From: Bacillota bacterium
Lineage (GTDB): Bacteria; Bacillota; TC1
Assembly (NCBI GenBank): GCA_028683955.1
Contig: JAQUGR010000010.1
Coordinates: 1 to 45,300 of the forward strand
Length of the DNA stretch: 45,300 bases
Direction: 5' to 3'
The notes beneath the pieces were generated by a model. It ran no database searches, was not told where the DNA came from, and was given only the letters and a program-made list of their open reading frames with translations. Positions 32,602 to 42,926 of the stretch are shown here, one piece after another (positions within the stretch are counted from its first letter, which is position 1; each line of letters opens with the position of its first letter). Both the position numbers and the translations under genes were made by a program.

Positions 32602-34044
32602 ATGGGAAAAATTAAAGACATTCATAATCAATTATTAAATAAGGAAATCTCTGCTGTAGAATTAATCAAGGAATATTTGGCTAACTTAAAAGTTAGTGAG
32701 AATAAGTTAGGAACATATTTAGCTATAACAGAAGAAAAAGCTATAGCTGATGCTTTAGCTATAGATAAAAAAATATCCAATGGAGAAAGTATAGGGTTAT
32801 TGGCGGGAATACCTATGGGTATTAAAGATAATATATCTACTAAAGGTATTATTACAACTTGTGGATCTAAAATTTTAGAAAATTATAAGCCTGTATATAA
32901 TGCAACTGTTGTTAACAAGCTTTATCATGAGGGTGGTATTATACTTGGAAAGTGTAATATGGATGAGTTCGCAATGGGCTCTTCTAGTGAAAATTCTGCA
33001 TACAAGTTAGTAAGAAATCCTTGGGATATTGATAGAGTTCCTGGCGGTTCTAGTGGTGGTTCAGCTGCTACAGTAGGGGCAGAAGAAGTAGTGTTTTCAT
33101 TAGGGTCAGATACTGGTGGAAGTATTAGACAACCTGCTGGTTTCTGTGGCGTAGCTGGAATGAAACCAACGTATGGTAGAGTTTCAAGATATGGCTTGAT
33201 TGCATATGCTTCTAGTTTGGATCAGATTGGTCCTATTGCTAAAAATGTGGAAGATTGCGCTATTGTTCATGACATTATAAGTGGGTATGACAAAATGGAT
33301 TCTACATCTGCAAATATGCCTTCTACGAAGTCTTTGGATAATATCAATAGAGATATTAAGGGATTAAGGATAGGAGTGCCTAAAGAGTATTTTGGCGGTG
33401 ATGAGAAGGTGTTAAAAACCTTGAAGAAAGCATTGGCAAAATTTGAGGAGATGGGAGCTATAGTCGAGGAAACTTCATTACCTCATACAGAATATGCTTT
33501 ACCAGCTTATTATATAATTGCATCTGCAGAGGCTAGCTCTAACTTAGCCAGATTTGATGGAGTTCGTTATGGTGCCAGGGATTTTGATCAAAATGATGTA
33601 ACTGATATGATGTCTGTAACTAGAGATAAATTTTTTGGCAAAGAGGTTAAAAAAAGAATTATGATAGGTACCTATGCTTTAAGTGCTGGATATTATGATG
33701 CCTATTATTTAAAGGCTCTTAAAGTTAGAACTTTACTAAAAAGGGACTTTGATGAAGCGTTTAAGAAGTATGATGTACTTATAACACCTGTAGCACCTAC
33801 TTTGCCTTTTAAAATAGGAGAAAATATAAAGGATTCTATAACTATGTATTTAGGTGATATTTGCACTGTTACTATTAATTTAGTAGGTATTCCCGGTATA
33901 GCAATCCCTTGTGGATTTGCCGATGGACTGCCTGTAGGTATGCAAATATTAGGTAAACCATTTAGTGAGGAACTATTGTTTAATGTTGCTCATAGATTTG
34001 AACAGAACAATGATTTTCATTTAAGAAAGCCGGAGGTAAAATAG
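32602..34044 (+). CDS. gatA: Asp-tRNA(Asn)/Glu-tRNA(Gln) amidotransferase subunit A
   Basis: A 480-residue amidase-signature subunit that releases ammonia from glutamine. The catalytic Lys is in [10 protein letters not shown], and the Ser-cis-Ser loop is in GGSSGGSAA and [35 protein letters not shown] is also typical of GatA. The presence of GatCAB implies that Gln-tRNA (and perhaps Asn-tRNA) is made by transamidation, as in most Gram-positives. gatB begins directly after the stop. Confidence 0.97.
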   Translation: MGKIKDIHNQLLNKEISAVELIKEYLANLKVSENKLGTYLAITEEKAIADALAIDKKISNGESIGLLAGIPMGIKDNISTKGIITTCGSKILENYKPVYNATVVNKLYHEGGIILGKCNMDEFAMGSSSENSAYKLVRNPWDIDRVPGGSSGGSAATVGAEEVVFSLGSDTGGSIRQPAGFCGVAGMKPTYGRVSRYGLIAYASSLDQIGPIAKNVEDCAIVHDIISGYDKMDSTSANMPSTKSLDNINRDIKGLRIGVPKEYFGGDEKVLKTLKKALAKFEEMGAIVEETSLPHTEYALPAYYIIASAEASSNLARFDGVRYGARDFDQNDVTDMMSVTRDKFFGKEVKKRIMIGTYALSAGYYDAYYLKALKVRTLLKRDFDEAFKKYDVLITPVAPTLPFKIGENIKDSITMYLGDICTVTINLVGIPGIAIPCGFADGLPVGMQILGKPFSEELLFNVAHRFEQNNDFHLRKPEVK

Positions 34045-35493
34045 ATGAATAATAAATATGAAGTTGTTATAGGGCTTGAGGTTCATGTTGAATTAAAAAC
34101 GGCCACTAAAATATTTTGTGGTTGTAAAACAACATTTGGTGGTGATCCTAATACTCATGTTTGTCCAATTTGTTTAGGACTCCCTGGTGTATTACCTGTT
34201 GTAAATGAAAAGGTTGTTGAGTATGGAGTAAGAACGGGTTTAGCTATTAATGCTAAGGTTCCAAATTATAGTAAGTTTGACAGAAAAAATTATTATTACC
34301 CTGATTTAACTAAAAATTTCCAAACTTCTCAGTTTGATTTACCTATATGTGAAAATGGTTATTTAGATATTGAAGTAGATGGAGTGGTTAAAAGGATTGG
34401 AATTACTAGAGCTCATATGGAAGAGGATGCTGGTAAGTTAGTTCATAGTGGAAAAACTATTTCTAGTTCTAATTCGTCAAATGTAGACTACAATAGAGTT
34501 GGTGTTCCATTACTTGAGATTGTTTCTGAACCTGATATAAGATCAAGCGAGGAAGCAAAGGCATATGTAGAGGCTTTGAAAATGATTCTAACTTATATTG
34601 ATGTATCTGACTGTAAGATGGAAGAAGGTTCGATAAGAGCTGATGCTAACGTTTCTATTAGATTGATAGGAGCAAAAGAGTTTGGAACTAGAACCGAAAC
34701 AAAGAACTTAAATAGTTTAAAAGCTTTGCAAAAGGCAATAGAATATGAAGTTGAGAGACAAACTGAGGTTATTGAAGATGGCGGGGTTATAGAACAAGAA
34801 ACAAGAACATGGGATGATGAGCAAGGGATAACCTTGTCTATGCGCAGTAAGGCAGATGCTCATGATTATCGTTATTTTCCTGAGCCAGATCTACCACCTA
34901 TTATTTTAACTGATGAATATATAGACAATATTAGAAGGTTGCTTCCTGAGCTTCCTGAAGCACGTAAGAAGCGTTTAATAGAGATGGATAGTCTTTCTGT
35001 ATATGATGCTAATTTAGTGATAGCAGAGAAGTTTTTGGCTGATTTTTATGATGAGGTAAGGAAGAGTATTGATGATCCAAAGTTGATAGTAAATTACTTG
35101 ATGGGAGACTATTATAGGGAGTTAGTTGCTGTTGGTCTGGACTTTAGTAGTAGCCCGGTTAGTACTAAAGATTTTAGTGAGTTGTTGAAACTATTACAAG
35201 AAAAGACTATTAGTGGGAAGATTGCTAAAGAAATTATTCCTCTAATGGTAAAAGATGGCAAAAGCCCTAAAGTTATTGTTGAAGAAAAGGGCTTAGTACA
35301 AATTTCTGATACTGGAGCTATTGAGGCTATAATTGCAGAAGTAGTAGCTGCAAATCCTAAGGCTGTAGATGATTATAAAAATGGTAAGGGTAATTCTATA
35401 GGTTTCTTAGTAGGACAAGTAATGAAAGCATCAAAAGGCAAGGCTAATCCAGGAATAGTTAATGAATTGTTAAAGTCTGTTTTAGATAAATAA
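34045..35493 (+). CDS. gatB: Asp-tRNA(Asn)/Glu-tRNA(Gln) amidotransferase subunit B
   Basis: A 482-residue kinase and tRNA-binding subunit that activates the mischarged aminoacyl group and accepts ammonia from GatA. Marks: VIGLEVHVEL at the start, the zinc-site cysteines (FCGCK and HVCPICLGLPG), YYYPDLTKNFQTSQFD, EEDAGKLVH and DYNRVGVPLLEIVSEPD. The C-terminal tail domain (IGFLVGQVMKASKGKANPG) binds tRNA. It ends the pcrA group and is followed by a bidirectional terminator. Confidence 0.97.
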   Translation: MNNKYEVVIGLEVHVELKTATKIFCGCKTTFGGDPNTHVCPICLGLPGVLPVVNEKVVEYGVRTGLAINAKVPNYSKFDRKNYYYPDLTKNFQTSQFDLPICENGYLDIEVDGVVKRIGITRAHMEEDAGKLVHSGKTISSSNSSNVDYNRVGVPLLEIVSEPDIRSSEEAKAYVEALKMILTYIDVSDCKMEEGSIRADANVSIRLIGAKEFGTRTETKNLNSLKALQKAIEYEVERQTEVIEDGGVIEQETRTWDDEQGITLSMRSKADAHDYRYFPEPDLPPIILTDEYIDNIRRLLPELPEARKKRLIEMDSLSVYDANLVIAEKFLADFYDEVRKSIDDPKLIVNYLMGDYYRELVAVGLDFSSSPVSTKDFSELLKLLQEKTISGKIAKEIIPLMVKDGKSPKVIVEEKGLVQISDTGAIEAIIAEVVAANPKAVDDYKNGKGNSIGFLVGQVMKASKGKANPGIVNELLKSVLDK

Positions 35494-35527
35494 TTAATAA
35501 TAGATAATTAGTAGTTATTTATCTTAT

Positions 35528-35562
35528 AAAAAAAGAAGAAACATTATGTTTCTTCTTTTTTT
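35528..35562. terminator. bidirectional intrinsic terminator between gatB and the LTA-synthase-like gene
   Basis: Perfect 16-bp stem: AAAAAAAGAAGAAACA / TGTTTCTTCTTTTTTT around TTA. A-rich on one side and T-rich on the other, so it works in both directions. Confidence 0.92.
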
Positions 35563-35580
35563 GTTAATGTTTATACTTAA

Positions 35581-37437
35581 TTAATCTTGTGGATTTATAT
35601 AACTTTCATTATCTTCTATAAACCAATCTTTTGTTTCTAAGTATTTATTATCACCTAGAATATCTCCATTCAACATGGAATATAGATTATAGACTTGTTT
35701 ATATTCTTCACTATCATTATTGTAGAACTGCCCATTCATTACCATATAGGCATTGGTCATAGAATTAATATTTAAGCTTTCAAGATAATTATTAATTTTC
35801 ATATAATTTGGCACTTCAACACCTGTCAGTGAAAGTAATTTAGCAGAAACTAAACTTGCATCAATATTTTTATCTTCTTTACCAACATTTTTATAATTAC
35901 TCCATATAAAAGCAGGCGTAACATGAGTAGTATAATCATTTTCTGGGGTAGTTAAATTTTCAACTAATCCTAAGTCGGTATATGCATTCCCATTTTGATT
36001 GATCTTAGGATAATGATCACCATAAAATAAGACTATGGTAGGAGTAGTTCTTTTGCTTAAATAAGTAATTAAATCACTTAAAGCGTCGTCGCTAGCTTTT
36101 AGATTGGATAAGTATGTATTATATTTTAACAATGTAACGTTATTAGATATACTATCTCCTGTATAACTGATAGAATTTTCATATCCATCAGGAGTTACAA
36201 AAGGTGTATGATTTTGCATAGTTACAGCAAAGATAAATTTATGCTCATCAGATTTTAATTCTAATTCATTTATTACATGGGAATAAAGCATTTCATCAGT
36301 CATATAATCATCAACCGCATCCCAATATCTAGTATCGATATTCACTGCTTTAACACCAGTAAGATATTCTAGTCCATAAAAATTATTAAATCCTAAAAGT
36401 TTATAGGCGTTATTTCTGCTATAAAAACTACTATGGAAGGGATGGAGCAAAGTCGCTGTATATCCATTATTTCTTAGTATACTACCCACAGAAATAGTAG
36501 GGTTAGTCATATAATTGGCATAAACAGTTGCATCACTTGGATAAAAGATTGTAGACATACCAGTCATTACTTCAAACTCTGTATTTGCAGTACCACCACA
36601 AAAACTAGGTACTGAAATTCCAAAACTATATGAATTTTTTTGTAAACTATGGAAATAAGGAATTGGATCTTCTGAAAATTTATCCATTCCGATTAAAGTC
36701 GGATCAGTAAATGATTCACTTTGAATAATAATGATATCCGGTTTAACAGTATCTTCCTTAATAGCAGTTGCATCAACTATTGGTTGTAAATTAGTAGTAA
36801 CATCTTCCTCACTAGGTATTTTAAGACTAGTTGTATTTTGTATTTGTGCCGCAAAATAGTATAGTGATCCAGATTCTTCTATATATAATTTTCTTTTAAT
36901 ACCAGCGCTTTTGATTGTTACGGTATAAGGTCCTAAAAAATAAAGAAATAAAGAAACAAGAATAAAAGCAAGAATTCCATTCCTTCTTATTTTAGAACTC
37001 AATTGAATTTTTGGCATATTTGCGATTAGAAAAATAAACAATATAATAAATATGAAAACCATAATAGAGGCTGTAATTATAAAAGAAGTGGATAAATTAT
37101 TTGTCATACCACCAGCTTCTTTTAAAATAGAAAAATCAAGAATGTTAAGCCCAACGCCTCTGAAATCAATCTTTAATTTTGTCCCTAATCCTATAAATAA
37201 ACTTACTATAGACATAAAAGTAAACACGATAGTTTGCTTTTTAAATAAAGCTAAGAAAAAGTAAGTAATAGATGCAAAAAGCACAGTGTTAAGTAAAAAT
37301 GCAAATGGATTTTTCATTAATAGTGATAATCCATTAAATAAACTTAGATGAGCTAAAATCTCTATAACTAAAATGCTGATTGGGAAATATAACACCAATA
37401 CCATAATTTGGAATTTTTCTGATTTTCTTTTAAACAA
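35581..37437 (-). CDS. LTA-synthase-family sulfatase-fold membrane protein (paralogue A)
   Basis: A 618-residue polytopic enzyme. Five hydrophobic helices (about 10-170) precede an extracellular sulfatase-like domain (about 230-540). The LtaS active-site pattern is kept: Glu241 in IIQSESF, the nucleophilic Thr283 in GGTANTEFE, and Asp474-His475 in FYGDHYP. LtaS-type enzymes polymerise glycerol phosphate from phosphatidylglycerol; related proteins act as primases or modify other cell-surface glycans, so the precise role is open. It is the last of three minus-strand envelope genes and lies 12 bp after its paralogue. Confidence 0.9.
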   Translation of the reverse strand: MFKRKSEKFQIMVLVLYFPISILVIEILAHLSLFNGLSLLMKNPFAFLLNTVLFASITYFFLALFKKQTIVFTFMSIVSLFIGLGTKLKIDFRGVGLNILDFSILKEAGGMTNNLSTSFIITASIMVFIFIILFIFLIANMPKIQLSSKIRRNGILAFILVSLFLYFLGPYTVTIKSAGIKRKLYIEESGSLYYFAAQIQNTTSLKIPSEEDVTTNLQPIVDATAIKEDTVKPDIIIIQSESFTDPTLIGMDKFSEDPIPYFHSLQKNSYSFGISVPSFCGGTANTEFEVMTGMSTIFYPSDATVYANYMTNPTISVGSILRNNGYTATLLHPFHSSFYSRNNAYKLLGFNNFYGLEYLTGVKAVNIDTRYWDAVDDYMTDEMLYSHVINELELKSDEHKFIFAVTMQNHTPFVTPDGYENSISYTGDSISNNVTLLKYNTYLSNLKASDDALSDLITYLSKRTTPTIVLFYGDHYPKINQNGNAYTDLGLVENLTTPENDYTTHVTPAFIWSNYKNVGKEDKNIDASLVSAKLLSLTGVEVPNYMKINNYLESLNINSMTNAYMVMNGQFYNNDSEEYKQVYNLYSMLNGDILGDNKYLETKDWFIEDNESYINPQD

Positions 37438-37449
37438 TAAGTTCGCCTC

Positions 37450-39162
37450 CTAATTAACTGTGTATGATTTATTTTCAAAACACCATTTATCATTATTGGT
37501 GTTGTTAAATACATCATTATTTATATCTTTTACTAGTTTATATATTTTTTTATATTCAGGGCTATCGCTGCCATAAAAACTATCGTTTTTGATAATGAAA
37601 TTTCTAAATAGACCGTTGATACTTTCATTTTCAAAAAGATTCCCTAAGGTTTTTAAATAATCAGGATAATTACAACCTGTTTCTTTTAAAAGCGATGGTA
37701 ATATAGCAGTAGCATCGATATTTTTGAATTTACTTTCAATTTTTACCTTGTTAGACCAAATAAAACCAGGTGATTTACTTAAATCATAATGATATTTCCA
37801 ACTGTCGAATTTTGCCTTAGACCACTCACTTTCTTCATAAAATGATGCATCTTGATTAATAACAGGTAAATGGTCACCATAAAATAACAAGAGTGTTTCC
37901 CTTTTGCGTTTTCGTAATTGATTAATTAAAAACTTTAATGCTTTATCTGTTTCAGCTATTCCATCTAAGAAATTATTAAAATGCAGGTATGTTTCTTTGT
38001 TAGTAAAATCACCTAAATATTTAATATCATTATTGTATCTTTGATTGTTGTAGGGAGTATGGTTTTGCATTGTTACTCCTACTATAAGTTTATTGCCATC
38101 ATCAAGTTCATTTAATATTTTTTTAAAAACATCGATATCATTAATATACTGATTTCCTTCATTGGGAAATGAGTTTCCCGAAAGAAATTTATCAAAACCT
38201 AATCTTTTATAAACTTGCATTCTCTTATAATACCACTCAAGGTATGGATGTATCAATAGGGAATCATATCCTTGTTTTTTAAGAATGCTTCCTATTGATG
38301 GAAGTGGGGCTTTAATATAACTGGAAAATACAGTTGTATCTCTCGGAAACAATATTGTTGATAATCCTGTAAGAATCTCATATTCTGTATGGACAGTCCC
38401 ACCACCAAAAGCTCGTGTTGACATCGAAAATGAGTATGTTTCATTTAATAAAGATCTATAAAATGGTAGAGGATCCTTATTATATTTACTTAAACCAAGT
38501 GTAAGAGGGTCAACAAATGATTCGCTTTGAATAATTATAATATCTGGTCCTTCAAAATCAATGTCCTTGTTATCATCAATTATTCTTTCTCTTTTAGTTA
38601 CTTTGATTTTTGGAGGGTCATTAAGGTAAGAAAAAAAGTAAAAAATTGAACCAACTTTATAAATACTAATCTTTTGATTATACCTAGGACCAAAAATATA
38701 AAAAAATAAAATTAGAAGTATTGATGCGCTTATTATTAGAACAGAAATAGTTTTACTCAAAAGAGTATATTTAATATTCAAAGATGAAACCAATAAAACA
38801 ATCAATGAAAAGGAGGAAGAAACAATGAGATATAACATACTCCTTTTATTTAAAGCTCCAGTCATTGATTTAGCTTCTTTAAATATTAAAAAATCTTTAG
38901 GGGTAAAACCTGTTTGACGATAATCAATTTTAATTCTGTTGGCAATACTAAGAGCTATTATAACTAATATTATAATTTGTAATATAGGGTAATAGTTTTG
39001 ATTTATCATACTAAAAAGCAAGATGATATCAAAAAGTATAAGAATGTTAGCCACAAAATAATGTGGCTTAATCATAAATACTTTTTTGATATCTTTCTTG
39101 CTTAAAAATTCTTGTATTAAAATTAGTATAGACGAAAAGATTAATAGTTTAATAATATTCAT
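37450..39162 (-). CDS. LTA-synthase-family sulfatase-fold membrane protein (paralogue B)
   Basis: A 570-residue homologue of the next gene with the same layout: about five N-terminal helices (1-160) and an extracellular sulfatase-like domain. Active-site residues are Glu214 (IIQSESF), Thr256 (GGGTVHTEYE) and Asp430-His431 (FYGDHLP). It is shorter than paralogue A and its membrane part is clearly diverged, so this is an old duplication. The pair may divide labour as primase and synthase, as described for Listeria LtaP/LtaS, or act on different polymers. It begins 7 bp after the upstream class A PBP gene. Confidence 0.88.
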   Translation of the reverse strand: MNIIKLLIFSSILILIQEFLSKKDIKKVFMIKPHYFVANILILFDIILLFSMINQNYYPILQIIILVIIALSIANRIKIDYRQTGFTPKDFLIFKEAKSMTGALNKRSMLYLIVSSSFSLIVLLVSSLNIKYTLLSKTISVLIISASILLILFFYIFGPRYNQKISIYKVGSIFYFFSYLNDPPKIKVTKRERIIDDNKDIDFEGPDIIIIQSESFVDPLTLGLSKYNKDPLPFYRSLLNETYSFSMSTRAFGGGTVHTEYEILTGLSTILFPRDTTVFSSYIKAPLPSIGSILKKQGYDSLLIHPYLEWYYKRMQVYKRLGFDKFLSGNSFPNEGNQYINDIDVFKKILNELDDGNKLIVGVTMQNHTPYNNQRYNNDIKYLGDFTNKETYLHFNNFLDGIAETDKALKFLINQLRKRKRETLLLFYGDHLPVINQDASFYEESEWSKAKFDSWKYHYDLSKSPGFIWSNKVKIESKFKNIDATAILPSLLKETGCNYPDYLKTLGNLFENESINGLFRNFIIKNDSFYGSDSPEYKKIYKLVKDINNDVFNNTNNDKWCFENKSYTVN

Positions 39163-39169
39163 TTAACAC

Positions 39170-41530
39170 CTATAAACTTATAGTAATTTCACCATCAGCT
39201 GATTTTATACGGTAAGCTTTTGCATCTTTAGGTTCGGTATCTGTATATGTGTTGCCTTTTCTTTTAGCTATTTCAGTTACTTTATCTTTAGCATCAATTC
39301 TATATATAGTATAAACATCAGTTGCTAAGCCCTCCCAGGTTAATTTTATAGAAGTTCCTGACTTAACTGCCTTTCCTTCAGTAGGTAGATTAAGAGTGCT
39401 ACTAGCTTTAGTTGGTAATAAGCCTTTAATGAAAATATCTTTTTTACTAGTGGTTTCTGTTGTTGGTAATCCAGTAATTGGATCAACTCTCATTTCAATT
39501 ATTCCACTTGGTTTAGTAAAGGATAAATAAGGTTCTCCTTGTAAGGCAGTTTTCATTACTTGTGACCATATATATGCTGCTTTGCCACTTCCATATTTTG
39601 ATTTTTGCAGATATGAAGTGCTGCTATTTTTATCATAACCAATCCAAACAGCGGCTGATAATTGTGGGGTGTAACCAACAAACCATAAATCACCATTACC
39701 ATCTTTTTTATTAACGCCATTAACTACTAAATCTGTTGTACCGGTTTTACCAGCGATTTCTCTTTTATAAAGTTTGGCATTAGTACCAGTTCCACTATCA
39801 ACAACATCAATAAGTACGCTATTGACCATATAGGCAACTTCAGGACTTATTGCTTGAGTTGATTTGGGTTTACTCTCATAAATTAAGTTGCCAAAACTAT
39901 CTTCAATTCTTCTAATTGTATTACTTTCTACTAAAACACCATTATTGCCAAAAACTCCAAAAGCTCTAGCCATTTCAAGTGGAGTAACACCATTTTGCAA
40001 ACCACCTAACGCCATTGATAAATTATCTTTCTCATTGGCGCTTAAGTTTGTTATACCAAGTCTTAATGCGAAGTCATAACCATATCTAGGAGTTATTTCA
40101 TTTAAAACTCTTACAGCTACAGTATTTATTGAGTTTTTAACAGCTGTTCTTACTGTAACATTCCCAACATAAGTTCCACTATAATTCTTGAAATCATACA
40201 CCTCTCCATTCCCATCTAAAAGTTTTGGCTCAGCTGTATCTTTTACAATCATTGAAGGACTTAAAACGCCTTTTTCAAATGCAGGACCGTAGACAACAAT
40301 AGGTTTGAAAGTTGAACCAGGACTTCTTTGAGCACTAACTGCTCTATTGAAGCCCATTTCTACTGTATAACTTCTGCCACCTACCATACCTCTTATGGCA
40401 CCAGTGCTTTGGTCTACAACAACCATTGCACTTTCAGGCTCTGATCCACCCATCCCTTGAGGGAAAAGTGAATCATTGTTATATACTGTTTCCATAGCTG
40501 ATTGTACATTAGTATCTAAAGTAGTGTAGATTTTATAACCACCATTATATATACTTTCTAAATTCTTTGAGCTAATAATTTCATCTGCTTCCGAAGTAAC
40601 ATAATCAATGAAATATTGATAATTAGCAAGTTCCTTTTCTTCATTAACTGCTTGATTTGGAACACCTGCTTTTAAAGTTATAGGTGTTTTCTTTAATTCT
40701 GTAGCTTCTTTTTTTGTTATATATCCTACAGCTACCAGACGGTCAAGAACTATGTTCCTTCTTGCTAAGGCTGCTTCTGGATATTTAAATGGATCATAAT
40801 TACTAGGGGCCTGGGGTAAACCAGCCAGTAAAGCAGCTTCAATTAAAGTTAAATCTTTTGCTGATTTATCAAAATATGTTATTGCTGCGGCTTCTACACC
40901 GTATGCTCCATGTCCATAAGGAATAGTATTAACATAATTTGTTAAAATTTCTTCTTTAGTTAATCTATCTTCAATTTGCATGGCTAACAATATTTCTCTG
41001 ATTTTCCTTACATAACTAACAGAGGTAGTATCTTCATTAACTAGTAGAACTCCTCTTGCAAGTTGTTGCGTAATGGTACTTGCACCACCTGGACGACCAG
41101 TAGTAATTAAATTATTAAAAGTTGAACGTATGATGCCCTTTATACTAAATCCATTATGATTATAAAAATCAGCATCTTCCGTTGCTAGAATTGCTTCAAT
41201 AAAATCTGGTGACATTTGACTATAGGGTATAGGTGTTCTGTTTTCATTCTGGAATTTCATGCTCACAACACTATCATCCATATCATAAATTTTCGAAGTA
41301 GTTGATTGATCAAAAGCAGACTCATCCCATGATGGTAATGTCTTAGATAAATAAGATAGGTAGATAATACCACCTGCCGCCATAATTATAGCAAAAGTTA
41401 GAAAACCAATGAAAATTTTCAATATAGTTCTCTTTTTAGATTTTTTCCCATTGTATTTATTATTTTTTTTAGCAGTTGGCTTTGTTTTACTTGAGGCACT
41501 GCTTGATGTTCTTCTATTATTTGAAGACAT
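39170..41530 (-). CDS. class A penicillin-binding protein (PBP1A type) with C-terminal fibronectin-like domain
   Basis: A 786-residue bifunctional peptidoglycan synthase. A Ser/Lys-rich cytoplasmic tail (1-33) and one membrane helix (about 35-58) precede the GT51 glycosyltransferase domain with EDADFYNHNGF and GGASTITQQLARG. The transpeptidase domain has the SxxK nucleophile in SPGSTFKP, SxN in NSINTVAV and KTG in AGKTGTTD. After about residue 700 a beta-rich domain similar to fibronectin type III follows (KLTWEGLATDVYTIYRIDAK). It is the first gene of a minus-strand group with the two LTA-synthase-like proteins, joining wall and teichoic-type polymer synthesis. Confidence 0.94.
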   Translation of the reverse strand: MSSNNRRTSSSASSKTKPTAKKNNKYNGKKSKKRTILKIFIGFLTFAIIMAAGGIIYLSYLSKTLPSWDESAFDQSTTSKIYDMDDSVVSMKFQNENRTPIPYSQMSPDFIEAILATEDADFYNHNGFSIKGIIRSTFNNLITTGRPGGASTITQQLARGVLLVNEDTTSVSYVRKIREILLAMQIEDRLTKEEILTNYVNTIPYGHGAYGVEAAAITYFDKSAKDLTLIEAALLAGLPQAPSNYDPFKYPEAALARRNIVLDRLVAVGYITKKEATELKKTPITLKAGVPNQAVNEEKELANYQYFIDYVTSEADEIISSKNLESIYNGGYKIYTTLDTNVQSAMETVYNNDSLFPQGMGGSEPESAMVVVDQSTGAIRGMVGGRSYTVEMGFNRAVSAQRSPGSTFKPIVVYGPAFEKGVLSPSMIVKDTAEPKLLDGNGEVYDFKNYSGTYVGNVTVRTAVKNSINTVAVRVLNEITPRYGYDFALRLGITNLSANEKDNLSMALGGLQNGVTPLEMARAFGVFGNNGVLVESNTIRRIEDSFGNLIYESKPKSTQAISPEVAYMVNSVLIDVVDSGTGTNAKLYKREIAGKTGTTDLVVNGVNKKDGNGDLWFVGYTPQLSAAVWIGYDKNSSTSYLQKSKYGSGKAAYIWSQVMKTALQGEPYLSFTKPSGIIEMRVDPITGLPTTETTSKKDIFIKGLLPTKASSTLNLPTEGKAVKSGTSIKLTWEGLATDVYTIYRIDAKDKVTEIAKRKGNTYTDTEPKDAKAYRIKSADGEITISL

Positions 41531-41652
41531 TTTTTGCTACTCACTTTCATAATTAAATTATATCCAATTTATTATAGCAAAAAAACAAATAATATTCAAA
41601 AGTAGCTTTTTATGATAAACTTATATAGATTAATCGTTAAGGAGAAATACTT

Positions 41653-42864
41653 ATGGAAATGTCTTTAGAAAAGCAATTAGAGATTATTAAAAGAGGAACT
41701 GTTGAAATTGTACCAATGGATGAGCTGGTTAAAAAACTTGAAAAATCATTAAATGATAAAAAACCTTTGAAGGTGAAGCTAGGACTTGATCCTTCAGCAC
41801 CAGATATACATTTGGGTCATACGGTAGTTTTACAAAAGTTAAAACAGTTTCAAGATTTAGGACATGAAGTTATTCTGATTATTGGAGATTTTACTGGAAG
41901 GATAGGTGATCCTACAGGTAAATCAGCAACAAGGAAACAATTAACAGAAGATGAAATAAATAAAAATGCAGAATCTTATAAGAAACAGATATTTAGAATA
42001 TTGGATCCGGATAAAACTCAAGTTGTATATAACAGTCATTGGTTAGCTAAGTTTAAATTTGAAGATGTTATTAGACTAGCAGCTAAAACAACTGTGGCAA
42101 GAATATTAGAAAGAGACGATTTTAAAAAAAGGTATGATGATAATCAACCTATAGGAATACATGAATTTTTTTATCCTCTAATGCAAGGTTATGATTCAGT
42201 TGAACTTAAAGCCGATATTGAATTAGGCGGAACTGATCAGAAATTCAATTTGCTAATGGGACGAAATCTTCAAAAAGAGTATGGGCAAGAAGGGCAAATT
42301 GCATTGATGATGCCTATTCTTGAAGGCTTAGATGGTGTGTTGAAAATGAGTAAATCACTTAACAACTACATTGGGGTTGAAGATAGTCCGAAAGAGATGT
42401 TCGGAAAGGTTATGTCTATTAAGGATGAATTAATTCTAAGATATTTTACTTTAGTAACACCTTTATCTAATGAAGAAATTAAAATGATGGAAAAAGAAAT
42501 GGTTGCGGGTAAAAACCCTAGGGATTATAAAGTGAAACTTGCTAAAATTATAATTACTCAATATCATAATATTGAAGAAGCAGATAATGCAGAAATTGAG
42601 TTCATAAATATATTTTCTAAAAATCAATTACCAGATGAAATACCAGAAGTAGAATTAGAATTAGGTGGGGAAGGAAACTATTGGATCCCTAAGCTTCTAC
42701 AAAATCTTGGTTTAGTTAGTAGTACATCTGATGGGAAAAGGATGTTAGAACAAGGTGGGGTTAAAGTTAATGGAGAGAAAATAACTGAAGCAAATTTAAA
42801 TATTGAAGATAAAATGGTTGTTCAAGTTGGGAAAAGAAAATTTGCCAAGATTATTATTAAGTAG
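41653..42864 (+). CDS. tyrS: tyrosyl-tRNA synthetase
   Basis: A 403-residue class I aminoacyl-tRNA synthetase. The HIGH motif reads HLGHTVV, KMSKS is [12 protein letters not shown], and a C-terminal S4 domain ([14 protein letters not shown]) binds tRNA. The sequence after HLGH ([20 protein letters not shown]) resembles the TyrZ branch rather than B. subtilis TyrS. The ATG follows AAGGAGAAATACTT; a second in-frame ATG lies two codons later. No T-box leader was found: only about 120 bp lie between it and the divergent PBP gene. Confidence 0.96.
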   Translation: MEMSLEKQLEIIKRGTVEIVPMDELVKKLEKSLNDKKPLKVKLGLDPSAPDIHLGHTVVLQKLKQFQDLGHEVILIIGDFTGRIGDPTGKSATRKQLTEDEINKNAESYKKQIFRILDPDKTQVVYNSHWLAKFKFEDVIRLAAKTTVARILERDDFKKRYDDNQPIGIHEFFYPLMQGYDSVELKADIELGGTDQKFNLLMGRNLQKEYGQEGQIALMMPILEGLDGVLKMSKSLNNYIGVEDSPKEMFGKVMSIKDELILRYFTLVTPLSNEEIKMMEKEMVAGKNPRDYKVKLAKIIITQYHNIEEADNAEIEFINIFSKNQLPDEIPEVELELGGEGNYWIPKLLQNLGLVSSTSDGKRMLEQGGVKVNGEKITEANLNIEDKMVVQVGKRKFAKIIIK

Positions 42865-42880
42865 TTATAAGTAAAAAAAG

Positions 42881-42912
42881 AAGGCGCAATGATTTTTATC
42901 ATTGCGCCTTTT
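42881..42912. terminator. bidirectional intrinsic terminator between tyrS and the second PBP gene
   Basis: Perfect 13-bp stem AAGGCGCAATGAT / ATCATTGCGCCTT with a TTTT loop, A-run before and T-run after. Confidence 0.93.
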
Positions 42913-42926
42913 AATTTAAAATTAGT

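Noticed and set aside
41531-41652. T-box riboswitch before tyrS
   Set aside because: Only about 120 bp are available, there is no T-box sequence and no terminator hairpin before the ribosome site.
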